This document shows, one piece after another, positions 46,363 to 59,062 of a stretch of 64,000 nucleotides of DNA (positions within the stretch are counted from its first letter, which is position 1; each line of letters opens with the position of its first letter). The DNA comes from Lunularia cruciata. Lineage: Eukaryota; Streptophyta; Marchantiopsida; Lunulariales; Lunulariaceae. The translations under genes and the position numbers were made by a program. Location of the stretch: the NCBI GenBank assembly GCA_948567375.1, contig OX419755.1, positions 52,953,001-53,017,000 on the forward strand. The letters are read 5' to 3'. Below the pieces are notes generated by a model that was not told where the DNA came from, did not search any database, and was given only the letters and a program-made list of their open reading frames with translations.

Positions 46363-47917
46363 ATGGTTTCCTTGCACTGCTTTGCCAGCACGCGGGCTTT
46401 GGGCCTCTGTGCAGCAGCTTTTGAACAACCCCGCTCTCTCAGACTAGCTGACCATTGCCTTGCCCAGTGCAGAGGGTTATATCAACCGATTTCAGGGCGG
46501 AAAATTGGTGTGCAAAGACGCAGCTTGTTAATTTCCCTTGCAGCAAGTATGGCGACTTCAGACAAATCGGATGATCCGAAGGACTTCAAGTATATGCAAT
46601 TGTGGGCTTCGGAGGACGGAGAGACCCACATTAAAGAGTGCAAAATGACTGGGTTTGATTTGAAGATATACAGCTCGGCAGAGCAGTATGTGAAAGACGA
46701 GTTTGGTGGGCAGCCCACCAAGATGATCTTCACAGAGCTGAGCGTGGGCCTGAAGCAGGAGCTGCATCCCTGTCCCGAAGTTCAATTTGTTATCACGCTC
46801 TCCGGATCCTGGTAAGTACTACTGTAGTATCTATCACCTCAGAAAGTTAGTCAATCTGGATCCTTGACGACGAATTGAACACAATCAGACTGGAATGTCT
46901 GCTGTCACCTCATAGATCGTTGGGTGGCTTCTGTTGTACACTTATCTTTTCATTTCTACTGAAATTAGATTATAGGAGTGGAGATGCTGGGAGTCGTTAC
47001 CAGGGTGGGAAGGATGATCTTGCAAATAGAGATGTGGAATTTTTCAGCTCTTGAAATGTAAGAAATTTATCAATTGGCCAACCTTTTGAACGTAAAGTCA
47101 GTCACTCCAGAGAAACGGTGAACAATCCTAACAAATAGGCTTGAGTTTCTCAAGAAGACCTGCAGTCGAGGAAAGGCTCAAAGTTCGGGATTCCGTAGCA
47201 TTTACCCCAACGATAAATTTGTTTTCTCCGTTCTTCTCCGTCTACTCTCTCCATTGGTACTCAACTATATCAAGAAACAAGATGGTTCACCTTTTGGAAT
47301 ACTCCTTTTGTATCAGCTAAAGACTAGTAGGACCTCAAACACTGATGAATTGGCACATGGAGAACAAGATCACATGAGAATTGTCAAGTATCCTATAATC
47401 TAGCTGTTATACACAATATCCGAAGTTTGTTCTTCGTCTTGCTTCTGCTTCGGGGTGCGCAAACAATCTACTCCGTAAATAATTTGCCCACATGAGCTGA
47501 AGTCACTCTATTCTACTCTCTTTGTCCGGGGAGGGCACCTTAAACAATCTAGATTATACAGACAGTATCAAATCTTCCGTTTAGTCCAGCACATAATTAG
47601 TGTTATCCAGCCGCACTCTGAATGAATATCATAGGTTTACAGGTTCTCATCAGGCCTTGATTTTAGACATCAGATACTTGGATGATTCTTGTCGATGTTT
47701 GACCCATTTGTTGGCCTGTGGCAGGTACATAGAAACAACTGACGGGAACAAATACGAATTCCAACCTGGAGAAGTTTTGTTCCAGGACAACACAGCGAAA
47801 TCTCCAGCGAACAAGGTGCCGCAACATTATTCTGGAACTGTTGGTGACAAACCCTGCCAACAGTTTATCGTCCAATTCAAGCGTGCTCCTGAGATAGATA
47901 ATCCCAATCCGTTTTAA
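46363..47917 (+). CDS. Cupin-domain protein with transit-peptide-like N terminus, two exons, 213 aa
   Basis: Exon 1 is 46363-46811 and exon 2 is 47725-47917. The 913-bp GT-AG intron splits a Trp codon (GSW|YIETTD). The ATG at 46363 is the first after an in-frame stop (46291); an inner ATG at 46549 (MATSDKSDD) could give a form without the leader. The first ~60 residues are rich in Ser, Arg, Ala and Leu with almost no acidic residues, as in plastid or mitochondrial transit peptides. The cupin fold follows: ELHPCPEVQFVITLSGSW (strand pair 1 with one His ligand; the usual HXH is reduced), YEFQPGEVLFQDNTA (PGE turn) and VPQHYSGTVG (motif 2 His). It ends FKRAPEIDNPNPF. The domain resembles small bacterial cupins of unknown function. 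Substrate and reaction are unknown. Confidence 0.82.
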
Positions 47918-49060
47918 GCAATTCATGCTTTGTGACCCAGTACAGTAAATCCTGAGTGAGATCTGGTGTAGCCAGAGCACTGGATACCGTCGTCTATTTC
48001 GGCAGAATTATGTCAACCTCCATCAGAAGGGCTTTCACGAGCTCACCATGAATTAGACACTTGTGCACGTACGGTCCGAACTAGACTCTGTTCGAAAAGA
48101 AACCTAGGCTTTTGACTATCTACCCAGAGTTGGAATAAAATGCCTTTTCCAGTCTTAGTGAGTTTATCAAGCTTGGCATTTGATGTTTAGTCTTACTGTC
48201 CGTAGCGCAAGTCTACACAGATGTCATCTCCTACATAATTGATCGCAATGATCTAAAAAATTGAACTTCAGGGCCTCTCTAAGTCTCCGATGTCCTAATG
48301 CCGGTCCTCCATCCATTCTCACAATCTCTGGACAATCCCTTAAAGCCATGATGCAGAAACAATATCCAGATGATAAATTAGTGAGTATGTTTCACTGTCG
48401 AGAAGTAAATGATATACACAACTCCTACTTAAGATGCTCTCTACGCCTGCTTCTGCATCACATGCGGAGGCCAATATCTTTCTTTCTGCAAATTGAATGT
48501 GCACGAGACTTGTTCGCTTGACTTGCCATGACTTGCGGGTAGTCAGAACTTCCAGAATTGTCACATGACGACTGGCAGAAGGTAAGTTTGCTCTCGCTTG
48601 GCTTCTATGGAACTTATCGTACAAAACGGATCTATACAGCATTACCCTGCAAAGTGGAAGTTCTATAGTACTATTGCTACAAAACAGAAACATTTGAGTT
48701 ATTTTTGCTCCGGCATACGATGAAGAATATTTCAAGAGAACCAAACTGTGACAATTCTGACTTAGAACATATTCTTTTCTGTCGCTTGATGGTGTTTATT
48801 TACACGCAAGTTTTCGTCGCCACTAAACCTGAAAGTATTTGATGAAAAGCGTCCTCTATATGACAGGAGAGACTTATCCTCGATGACATACTCTAAGGTT
48901 ATAACCAGGTGTCAAATGATAACGGAACGGCCACTCTTTTCTCATTCTTGGTGGTTACCGGGTTGTCGCCTCGACATTATTTGAACTCTGGGTATCAGTT
49001 TCTCAGGTTGGTGTGATGTTTAGTTTCTGGCGTGGGACGTGTCCTTGTTAGGCAAGTTTT
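47918..49060. other. Downstream of cupin gene, no recognised gene
   Basis: Holds the presumed 3' UTR of the cupin gene. A short open stretch at 48261-48521 has no recognisable motif. Confidence 0.4.
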
Positions 49061-49120
49061 AGCTCGATTGGAGCGATTGTAAAATTTTCATGTACAATCG
49101 CTCCAATTCGAGCGATTGTA
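49061..49120. repeat. Inverted repeat with a third partial copy
   Basis: GCTCGATTGGAGCGATTGTA (from 49062) pairs with TACAATCGCTCCAATTCGAGC (49093-49113), with one bulged T and an 11-base loop. GCGATTGTA then follows once more. It lies directly beside the left end of the TIR element. Confidence 0.85.
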
Positions 49121-49125
49121 CTTTA

Positions 49126-49854
49126 AAGAGAAAATTTGATAAGTACCCCTATAGTTTTTACTATTTTGAAATATACCCCTCGAAGTTAGTATAATTTGGA
49201 AATATGCCCCTCATTGCTATAAGGTGTAAGATGTGCACTTCTCCTTGTAAGACGCACCCCTAAAAAAATCGTTCCTGTATGTGTTAACCTTGAATCCGAT
49301 ATTTTTGGTTTTGTTCTTTCCATTTCGTGAGTGTCAAGTTGCAGTAAACCGATGTTCCTTAGAAGAACTGTCTTCTAAACCCTCCACGGGCTTCACTTCG
49401 ATTCTTTTTCACGTACTTACCATGGCTCGCCTCTGATTTCAGCAGTAAGTCTAATTCCTGTTCTTTTCTTGTTCTTTTCCCTCAAGAATCATAAATTTCA
49501 TGGGTCGAGTAAGGGCATCCACATATCGTGATTACGTATAATTATAACCGAGCAATTCATGTCACGTTGTATACATCAGGAATAAGACTTTCGCTCGCTA
49601 CCCTCACCAAATATATATTACTCACTGCGTCCTAGCGGAGAGTCTTGAACCTCACTGGTAAGATGAATTCATATATCGAAAATATACTGCAAACTTTATT
49701 CGTGAGGAATCATAAACCACGATCCGGAACTCTTAACATATACAGGAATGTCTGGCTTAGAGGCGAGTCCTACATTTGAATTATACGAACTTACATGTGC
49801 ATGTTTCAAGATAGTGAAAACTACTCGATAGTGTCATTTATCAAATTTGCCCTA
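49126..49854. mobile_element. Long-terminal-inverted-repeat DNA element, about 730 bp, non-autonomous
   Basis: The left end AAATTTGATAAGTACC..CTATAGTTTTTACTATTTTG matches the inverse complement of the right end (AAATTTGATAAATGACACTATCGAGTAGTTTTCACTATCTTG). Imperfect similarity continues through GAAATAT.., AAGTTaGTATAATT and AAATATG for roughly 100 bp. The interior has no transposase frame. Long TIRs suggest a Mutator-like origin, but I see no clear 8-11-bp target duplication, so the superfamily is open. Confidence 0.7.
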
Positions 49855-51132
49855 AATTTTATTAGAGGTTCATAAACCCAGATAAAAGTGTAGATTTGTG
49901 AACAAGCTAAAACTCTAGAGATGTTCATATAAGTGAATTATTCATCTATCCCAACAGAGTACAGTAATTAGAGAATGTTAGCTATGTCCAACCATGTTAT
50001 TAATCTCATCATTGAATTCTGAAGCGATTTCCAAGGTTGGGACACATGACCACATTTTTCTGCTACCCAGCATTGGTCCTGCATTATGAACTCAAAGGTA
50101 TGCAAACGGTCCATGTCTCCGAGTAGATGAGCTCATACTTTATCTGGACAAGAAACAAATTATACTGGAAACACTATTCAATTATAAAGATTGAATAGTG
50201 TTGGTAAGTTGCAGAAAGTGTATTAGTGATAAGCAATAAATGACAAATCTTTTCTCCCATTCATTTCTTAGTTAGGCCTTCTTCTAGATAGTTTCTTTTT
50301 CTTAGTTTCATTTCGCGTGTCCATTACCTTGCGCGAATTAATAAATATAGAATCCAATATAGACCAACAGACCTAGCTAACATGTCCTTTGTACAGAACT
50401 CTAATGCTCAAAAATCATTCTACACGGTTAATTTACTGTAAGTGTGAAAAGACTACATCCAAGTGATAATGTTCTCCTATTGAATATAATCTATACAAGT
50501 TGGATAGAAAGGATTGTAAATGAAAATAATTACCTTCTACTATTCCACGTCCACGGTTTGCTACATTAGAGGTTTAGAATGCTCTCCGACATGGATCTGA
50601 ATGTCACTTAGATGTTTGTGAACCTATATGTTGATAAAGATCACAATATAAAATATTTTACAGGTATAAGATTGATGTCCTAGATGATTGAAGCCCAATA
50701 ACATGATAGAAAATGGTCTTAAATTTTACTGTGAAACCCCATCAGATTTAAGCTTGACCACAAACATGAATAATGTGATTACACAAGTGCCTTGTTACAT
50801 CCAAAGGAGGCCCATGTAAAATTAAAAATCGAGTATCTTCAAAAATCAAGAATCAACACATCACTCTACGTCTAAATGGTATGTTTTATACACGCTTCTA
50901 AAACAAGTAAATCAGAACATACCAAAGGACGAGTAATATGGAAATTAAATTTTGAGATTTTTCATATTCCAAATGAATTCAGGGAAGGCTTTTACAGACT
51001 CCCTCAATAAGAAAAGAGTAATCTATTAACACAAACATGAAATAAAATTTAGAAAATAAAACTAATATTAAGCCACTAGACATGACTAATAAAGAAAATA
51101 TATAACAAGTTAGTATTAACTAGAAAATAGAA
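49855..51132. other. AT-rich stretch without recognised gene
   Basis: No motif or repeat end recognised. Confidence 0.4.
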
Positions 51133-52372
51133 GGTGACTGCATAGAAGAAACAAAGGATTGGAAGACCCATCAAGCCGTACAAGGGAGAGATTAAAAAGG
51201 TAAATGGTGCTAAGCCCCAGTAGAGTCTATATGAGAAATCTTCCCTACTACACCTAAGATATCTAAGCTATGCAAGTCGTATGTTCTACAAAAAATTGGA
51301 GCATTTGAAAAAACATCACCTAATGGGATTGCTCTCTTATGGATTGCACCAGGCATTGCACTATGTAGAGCAATGGACACATGTTGTCTAAAATATACTA
51401 CAAAGTATGAGAGTGAAAGTGGTACACCTGGCGCCTAACATGATAAGCTCTCATGCACTCCCTAACAAATGTGTCAAACACCATGTCCATTGCTCCATAT
51501 AACTCCAAGGCTAGAGGAACAAAGAGGTGACCTTGCTGCATGCCCCTATACTTGGAGACCTTGCGACCTACTGCTACACTCACCACCCATCTAGGAAGAT
51601 AGGTAATCACTCCCTCCAAACTGGATCTTGTGTATGGTCCATAACAACAACATCCGCTCTTATCACTTGATCATCTCAGACCAAGTATAAGTCCGCCTTG
51701 ATACATGTCGTTTGCAAAGTATACAAATGCTCCCTCCAAGCCAATTATCCACTCTCCCATGCCATAGCAAACACTATGTCCCTAATAGCATCATGTGTAG
51801 CTATCTTCTGTCCTCCAAAAGAACATCATGTCATATGGACCACTACTGCATCTAGTGTAAAACCACACTCATAAGTGAGTAATGAAGATGCAGATGGGTG
51901 GACCAAACCTAGGCAAAACCTCATTATTGTAGACCAAGTAGCTGATGCAAATCAAAATGCCCTAATGCACGGTTGAGCTAGGATCCAAGAGCATGCACCC
52001 TTGTTGGAGCAAGAGCAAAGACGTGCTCTAGTAGCTTGAGGAATGGATGAGTCAACTAAGAGAGAATGTAGCATATGCTCACACGATCGCTCCATCAAGA
52101 AAGATTGTAAACCTCTAGTCCAATCGGACAATAGTGAAGCAAAAGATGGAAAGTCCTCTCGTGCACGTGGGGATTGACTATCTCTTGTCTACCTCAATAA
52201 CATCTAGAGAGAAAAGGATCATCCCTCCACCTCTTTCACATAAGTCTCCAAAACTCTCTCACATAAGTCTCCAAAACTGGCCTATCAACAACCATAAAAC
52301 AGGAAAGTAGGGGTGCTAAGAGAGCTTAACTACACAAAAATGCTATAGGTGTTATCTCTTCCATAGATAGCA
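51133..52372 (-). pseudogene. 5'-truncated non-LTR element with restriction-like endonuclease, copy 2 (decayed)
   Basis: Parallels 44338-45557 of copy 1 and stops where copy 1 reads CCATAGAAAGCAAG. The longest surviving frame is 51398-51619 (KYRGMQQGHLFVPLALELYG). Many substitutions, stops and small deletions are present, and a 24-bp block containing CATAAGTCTCCAAAACT is tandemly duplicated at 52238-52279. Same orientation as copy 1, about 6.8 kb away. Confidence 0.85.
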
Positions 52373-55300
52373 AGAAAGAGGAACTAAACTAGAAAGACTT
52401 AAATAAATATATCAAATATTTTTTGGCAATAATTTAGCTTACTATCATAATAAACCAATGTTCATTTATATCTTCTGATCATTGTACATACAACTATCAT
52501 CACAATCATTTACGATGAGTATGGTAAGTTGTAAAGAACCAAGTCTAAGAAGTAAGAGAGTTGTGTAAACAAGAACCTAACTATTGCTAAATAATACAAA
52601 GCACATTAAAGATCCCAAGAATATAATGAAGGATTTGACACTATGTGCATACACTTTGTACTTTGTGTATGTTGGAATTTACGGACATAGAGCTTGTACT
52701 TCTCAATGCATAAATCTTGAATTCAACATGATATTTGGAATAAGATAATCTGATCATAATTCACATATTTAGTGGATCTAAGTAGTAAATTTAAAGTGAT
52801 AAAATAGCCAGTCCTCAATAATATACGTGTTTTGATTTGAAGATTTATTTCGAATTGATAAATTTAAACCAAAATTAATATCAATAGCTATATATTGTGA
52901 AAGTATGTCAATCCACCAATTGAAGTTGGTAGAGAAAATGGAAGATCTACTCTAGCATCCAAAATAATTCCCAGAAATTCATATCTTACTAAAATCCAAG
53001 CAAGAATTCAACCAAAAATGTATTAATTATTGTTTCCAATAGAGCTGTTAAATGTGTATAAATCATCTAAAGGTAGAGAGGTATAAATAGAGCTAATTCA
53101 AGAAATTTGGACAACGCTATACTTCATCCATGCATTAGATTTGATTTTAAATATTGGTGGTTGTTAATTTCTAAGGGATAAGATAGCCAATCCAAAACCT
53201 TCTACTTCAACTACTTGGAGTATAGAGCTTCAAGAACATCCAGTTCTACTTATAATCATTAATATCATAGATTTTCAAGTCATAGTCCTTGATCCAGATT
53301 TATAGAATAATATATATGAGATATTGTATAAGTGATTCAAATTTCATACCCGTTCAAATGTGCATGAATGTGGCAAGAAGTTTTAGTAGTCATTTGACAT
53401 TTTTGGGATCTAATACTACTTCTAGTACTCACAATTATCATACAATCATGTATAAAGGAAAATCTAATTTTCTCCACTGATAACTCTACATAAACCTAGT
53501 TTCATCATAATTTAAATAAGGAATATATTCTTTAATTTTCACATAGAAAACCAAATTTCTGCATGTATATATAATATTATATATTTTATATGAAAATTGT
53601 ATAATCTTTTTACTTTCACTTGTATATCTATAACATCAAGTGCAAACAATTCTAGTATGCATATATGCAAATATACATAATATCCAAATGCACATAATTA
53701 TTCTTTTTAAAGAGTAATGATAAATATCAAGTTTTTTGCTTTTAAACTAATAATAGATACAACAAGGAAAATATTATAACAATCAAGTAACTTTCTTATC
53801 TTGTTATTGAAACTTTGACTGTATGTAAGAAAGCTTTTAAATGTTTTACATGTTATATACCACTTTTATGTTATAGAAGTTGTTATGTGATCAGATATAA
53901 AATTAATTGATTTTAATAATAGGTCATAATAGATTCCAATTTTATACTTGTATACTTCAATTACATGATAACTTAAATAATTACAATAAAAATCTATGAA
54001 TTACATGGTTAATACAAACTTGTGTATGTAGACCCATATGTATTTCCAAAAATCGAATAAAATATTAAAAAAACAATTTATCTACTAATAAAAAAATGAT
54101 TTTATAGTGTAGATAATTCATAATTCTAATAAATTATTAGTTAACTTAAATTCATAAGTAAAATTTAAGTTGCAAATTACCAGGAAAAAAACAAGAAAAC
54201 CATTATAAGAATGTAAGAAAAAATGAAGATGATTTCTAAAGTAACATTAACCAAATTTGGAGAATAGATGATAAGTTTTGTGTGAATTTTGTTACATGAT
54301 AAAATCTTCAAGGACTTCAATTTGGTAGAAAGTGAATTGACATGAACTGGTATAATTGAACCAAAAAGTCAACTTTGAAAATTGAATTTAATTAATAACA
54401 ATATACTAATACATCCACTTTGTGTGTGATCTTAAAGAATTGAACGGGAATTTCAAAACAAAAATAATTGCTTTATACTATGACTTTAAGCTAGTGCTTT
54501 ATATTATGACCTTTTTAGAAGTATTCTAACTAGATGGATTACTTTGCTTCTGTGGTAATGGATCAATTTCTATATTTATTCAATGAATATTAAGGAGAAA
54601 TGCAATAAGTATTTTTTATAATAAAATTTATTATATCCATTAATTGTTATATAAGCTTTTTAAGGTCGGATACTAGACTAGAAATCAAGTACTACTTACA
54701 AGGGGAATGCCACCAAGTACCAAGTGCATACCATGTGAAAGTTTTGATTTGTTGTCAATGGATTTAAAAGTCAATATATATATTTGGAATATTCAGGTTG
54801 TGTGATGACAGATTATTTAGTAGAAGAAATTTGCCATGAAGATGGATATAGAGGACAAATCCATAAAATTATGGATGATCTAATAAAGTTATAGTTGTAC
54901 AACCAAGTTACCCCATAGTGCCAAATGGATATAGAGGCTAAATCAAACAATTTTTGGAATATTCACCAAGTTGGAGATTCCTTCTTAAGCTACCTCACCA
55001 AGCTCAACATAGACATGTTTGGAATAAAAAACCCTTAATCTCTTTCTGATGACTACTCATTTTATTCAAGGTCAATTATGGAGATTCACTTGATTGGATA
55101 AGACTGAGATTTGTTTGCCAGGATTTGTGCGCAAGAAGGATTTGTAGGCAAGAAGCATAAATTGTCGTGTAGAGGAATTAAACTATTTTTGTATTTGGCC
55201 CATATTGTATGGTTTAGGATAAGAAGCTGGTTGAATCACATGTATAATATTAAGGATCATCAATATAGACTCCAAGTCCATAAAATATTATTATGATCAA

Positions 55301-57160
55301 TTTGTAAAATGTTGAAGATATTTACTTTCAAAAACCATTAAAACACAATCTCTATATTTTATTATAATTTATGAATGATTCCTTGTCTAAAAATATCTAT
55401 TTGGAAACTTTTTGAGTAAACTTTATATACTTTATTCTAAGAGATGAAGACGTCTTTTTCTAAAAATATATATTTTTATACTTTTCTATGAGGAAATTCA
55501 ACTCTATGCTATAATGTTGGTTGATGAATATCTACACCTATAATTTCTGAATAAACAAATTACATATGTTTACAAACAAGATATGATTACTTTGTGTTTA
55601 TGTACCTCATATGATGAACTACATTACTTGGAAACAATACTTGATCTTGATGTATCTTAATATATAAATAAAGGCTTGTGTCATTTTCCATAAGAATCCT
55701 TCTACTCCTAATAAGAGCTACTTTGTATTGCACTTCCAATTCTAGCTTCTTGACCTTTTATTTATATTATTCTACCTTATATTATTCTTGATCTTTTATT
55801 ATTATTTATTTATGTCTTGTACATCCACACTTTACACAACTTTCATTTCTACTCAAGGAGATAATAAATTAACCAATTTGCTTAGAACTTCAAAAAACAA
55901 GTCCACATCCAATGTAGGGTACAAAAGACTCCATATTGAGATATATTTTGGAGTATGTTTTATCAAAAATAAATTTAACTTTTTTTTTGCAAAATAAAAT
56001 CAAACTCTACTTGTATAAACTTTGTGTTAATAATTATATTCATATCTCTAATTTATCAAACCATTAAACAATGTCAGGCTATTATTGGTAAGCAAAAGTA
56101 ACCTCTAAGCATAGAAAACATTTCTAGAGTGTATATAGATTACAATATTCTTTGGCTCATGGATATCAAGTTAACCATGAACTACTAAACAAGGTCTCCT
56201 ATTCATGATGTTGACATTAATGAAGTAACCACACCTTTGTCTCACCTTTGTTGCTTCTTGTATATTTTATATATCTTTCATTGAGCATTTGTTCCTTGTT
56301 TTTAATTTGTAACTGCTCTTTTTGTAATTGGAACTCCTTATTGCAAAGACAATGTGATCACTAAAAGTGGTGTTTACTCTTTTCTAATGTAGGTATTGCA
56401 TTTTTGTTACCAATATGGTAACTTCAATTCCTTACAAAAGGGGGTGTGTATATTTTTTTGAAGGATTATCACTTACATTAATTGGTAAACAAGAACAAAA
56501 ATCCAAAATTAAACCCATAACATACAAATTTCTATTGTGATTGTAAATAGGTTGATGTCTTCTAGCTGTAAGTGCTTCATTTTAAGAAGACTCAAGCACA
56601 ATGTATGCCATAAAACCACTATGAATCTTTGGATCTATAGTTTCTCTTTTTTATTGTTTAACTTTTCAATGCAAATGATCACTCATTGGTACAAAAATCA
56701 TATGTTGGATGTCCATTACTCAGACCCATTGATGAAAAAATAAATTATATCTTGATTAATATCTTCTATGCCTCTCATACTTTATAAATTTAAAATAATA
56801 ATTTAGATTCAGTGTTAGATGGAGTATTTTGGTATAGTTACAATTTTCCTTTGAACATTTTTCCTTGCTTCACTCATGAGTACACTTCTCTCATCTTGCA
56901 AAAAATTTAAATAATAATTCCTTGACTTCATAATTTTATAACATGGGTTACATAGTCTTATTAGTTTGATATTGCATCCATTCTTTTGTTAAATCTCAAG
57001 CTCTATCTCATCATCAATTCATCAACTTGAGGATCTTTCTTCAATTTTACTAGATTTATGTAATTGATCTTGTCTGCTAAAGGGTTACTTTTGACTAATC
57101 TTGTACAAAGCCTCCACAAAAATTAACTACCAATAGTTCATATGTGATCTCTTCAACAAG
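52373..57160. other. Very AT-rich stretch without recognised gene
   Basis: Homopolymer-rich, with only short chance ORFs (for example 55111-55296). I recognised no LTR, transposase or exon. Confidence 0.45.
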
Positions 57161-57605
57161 TGTAAAGACCAAGGAGAGGAATAGTATAATGGAAGATCAA
57201 AGTGGAAGTTCATACTGGAACTCTCAAGTGAGTGAATGCAAAGCTCAAGCTAGGCATTTAGAGTTTCAACTCCTAATGCCTTGCATGAGCTTGGCCTTTG
57301 GTATTTATAGGTAGTATAGGTACAAGGTTCCCAAGAAGCTTCTAAGGGAGTTTCCTTTTAGAAGTTGCCTTACTTGGAGTGCAAGCTAAGCTAGTTGTTT
57401 ATTTTGCATGCAAGCTAAGCTAGTTGTTTACTTGGTAGACAAGCCACGCTAACCATTAACTGGACTTACAAGTTGGAAAGTTCCTAAAAGCTTCTCACCA
57501 AGAAGCTCCATGGATGCTTATAGAACATTTGTAAAGTTTCTAGCTATATGCTAATTCTATGATTTGTTAGTTGTATTTAGCTTTTACTAACTCCATATTA
57601 TTACA
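57161..57605 (-). repeat. 3' LTR of element E2
   Basis: 445 bp. In minus sense it runs from TGTAATAATATGG to GGTCTTTACA, with a TATA-type CTATAAATACC at its centre (57300 area) and degenerate GAAGCTTC-type HSE pieces. Confidence 0.8.
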
Positions 57606-58522
57606 TTATCTCCCATTGCTAGTGGGTGATATCCTCATCACTATGGAATCTTCAAACTCTCATATAGCCATTTTTGCATTGTGGAGATGAGAAAGAGATG
57701 GGAAAGGGTATCTTCTTCACCATGTGCCGTGGTGAAGAAGATACACTTTCCATAGAATCTTCTATTCAATGGGTACTTGGTGGCCATTTTAGACGTCACA
57801 ACATGCAAGTATACAATCAACTTCATATTCTTCATGATTCTTTATAGGATTGGAGGAGGTCGAAGGAAAGTAGGAAAGGAAGATGAGTTAGAAACAAAGG
57901 GTTTTAACTTGGAAACCCAAAAGACAATATGGATTTTGAAGTGACTAGAAAAGGAAAATTTGTAAGTAAGCAGATAAATAATTTGAATAATGTCAAAGGG
58001 ACCTACCCAATTGGTAGCAAGTTCATGAACTCAGGTGTTAAGAGAGTGGAAGGTTACTCAAGGAAAGCATGGCCTTATCATAGATTTGAAAATTTAAATC
58101 ACAATGATGATTATCAACATATTTCCTTTGCTTATGAGCAACAAGAAGATTAGACTTTGCTTGGTGTAAGGAAGCAAATAGCTTGGACAAGAAGGTGGAA
58201 GTATGAGGGATATGAGATGGCAATGGAGCAAGAGGAGAATGTGGAACAAGTAGATCTTGCTCATAATTAAGGAAGAAGAAAGAGAAGCTAGCTTACTTTG
58301 GAATTATTGTAGGCAAACTCAACAACCACAAGACAAGTACCTCAATTAGTGTGATGAAAGTTTACACAATTTCAATCTACAAAGCTATTACAAAGACCAC
58401 AATATTTGATAAAAAAATTAAAGTTATCAATCATTCTTTGCTACAAATACTCCCAATGCTTCCCTAAATTTTTTATTATGTCTTATGAAATCCTTCTTCA
58501 ACAACACAACCAATGTTGTTCA
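57606..58522 (-). pseudogene. E2 pol remnant (start of RT) and unassigned internal segment
   Basis: From 58522 downwards the minus strand reads TTLVVLLKKDFIRHN and later LGVFVAKND, the start of RT. Beyond about 58440 the similarity to RT ends. The plus-strand frame at 57929-58153 (MDFEVTRKGKFVSKQIN) is of unknown meaning. Confidence 0.6.
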
Positions 58523-58612
58523 AATTTCTTCTAACTCCTTTGGTGAGAGCCAATAGATTGGTATACTCATTGGAGTAAAACATAGCAATACATTGATCTT
58601 AAAGGGTCTACC

Positions 58613-59057
58613 TATAATACTTTAAGGACAAGAGAACTCTCCAAGAGAAATACAAGAGATAAAACACAAGCTTCACACTCAATACTCTAAATACCCAAAG
58701 GAGTACCTTCTCTTTATTATATTGCAAAGAGGAACCCCTCAAAGGAGCCAAAAGGGAATATCTAGAGAATATTCCTAAAGGAATCTCAAAATCACATGGG
58801 TGAGGTACCATTGGAAAGCTCTTGATGAGATGATCTTGAGAAGAATCCATATTTTTTCAAGGCATAATTCATCCATTTAGGCTTCCAAAATTGGCATTGA
58901 AAGTTTCAAGCTATTCTCGACTCTTGCTCTATTAGTAGGAGTACTCTTTTGGTGATACATCTATCTGATCTACTTATTCCATCACATATAACATCCTCTA
59001 AGATGCCTCTAACATTTTTTTAACCTCTAGATAATATGTCTAGCTATTGGTATTACA
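58613..59057 (-). mobile_element. Solo LTR of family F with 5-bp target duplication CTACC
   Basis: 445 bp; the minus-sense start TGTAATACCAATAGC lies at 59057. CTACC occurs on both sides (58608-58612 and 59058-59062). The surrounding E2 pol text joins when the LTR is skipped (LPKRLHFDGG, then KINVLLCFTPMS). A TATA-type AATATAATAAAGAG lies inside. Confidence 0.9.
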
Positions 59058-59062
59058 CTACC

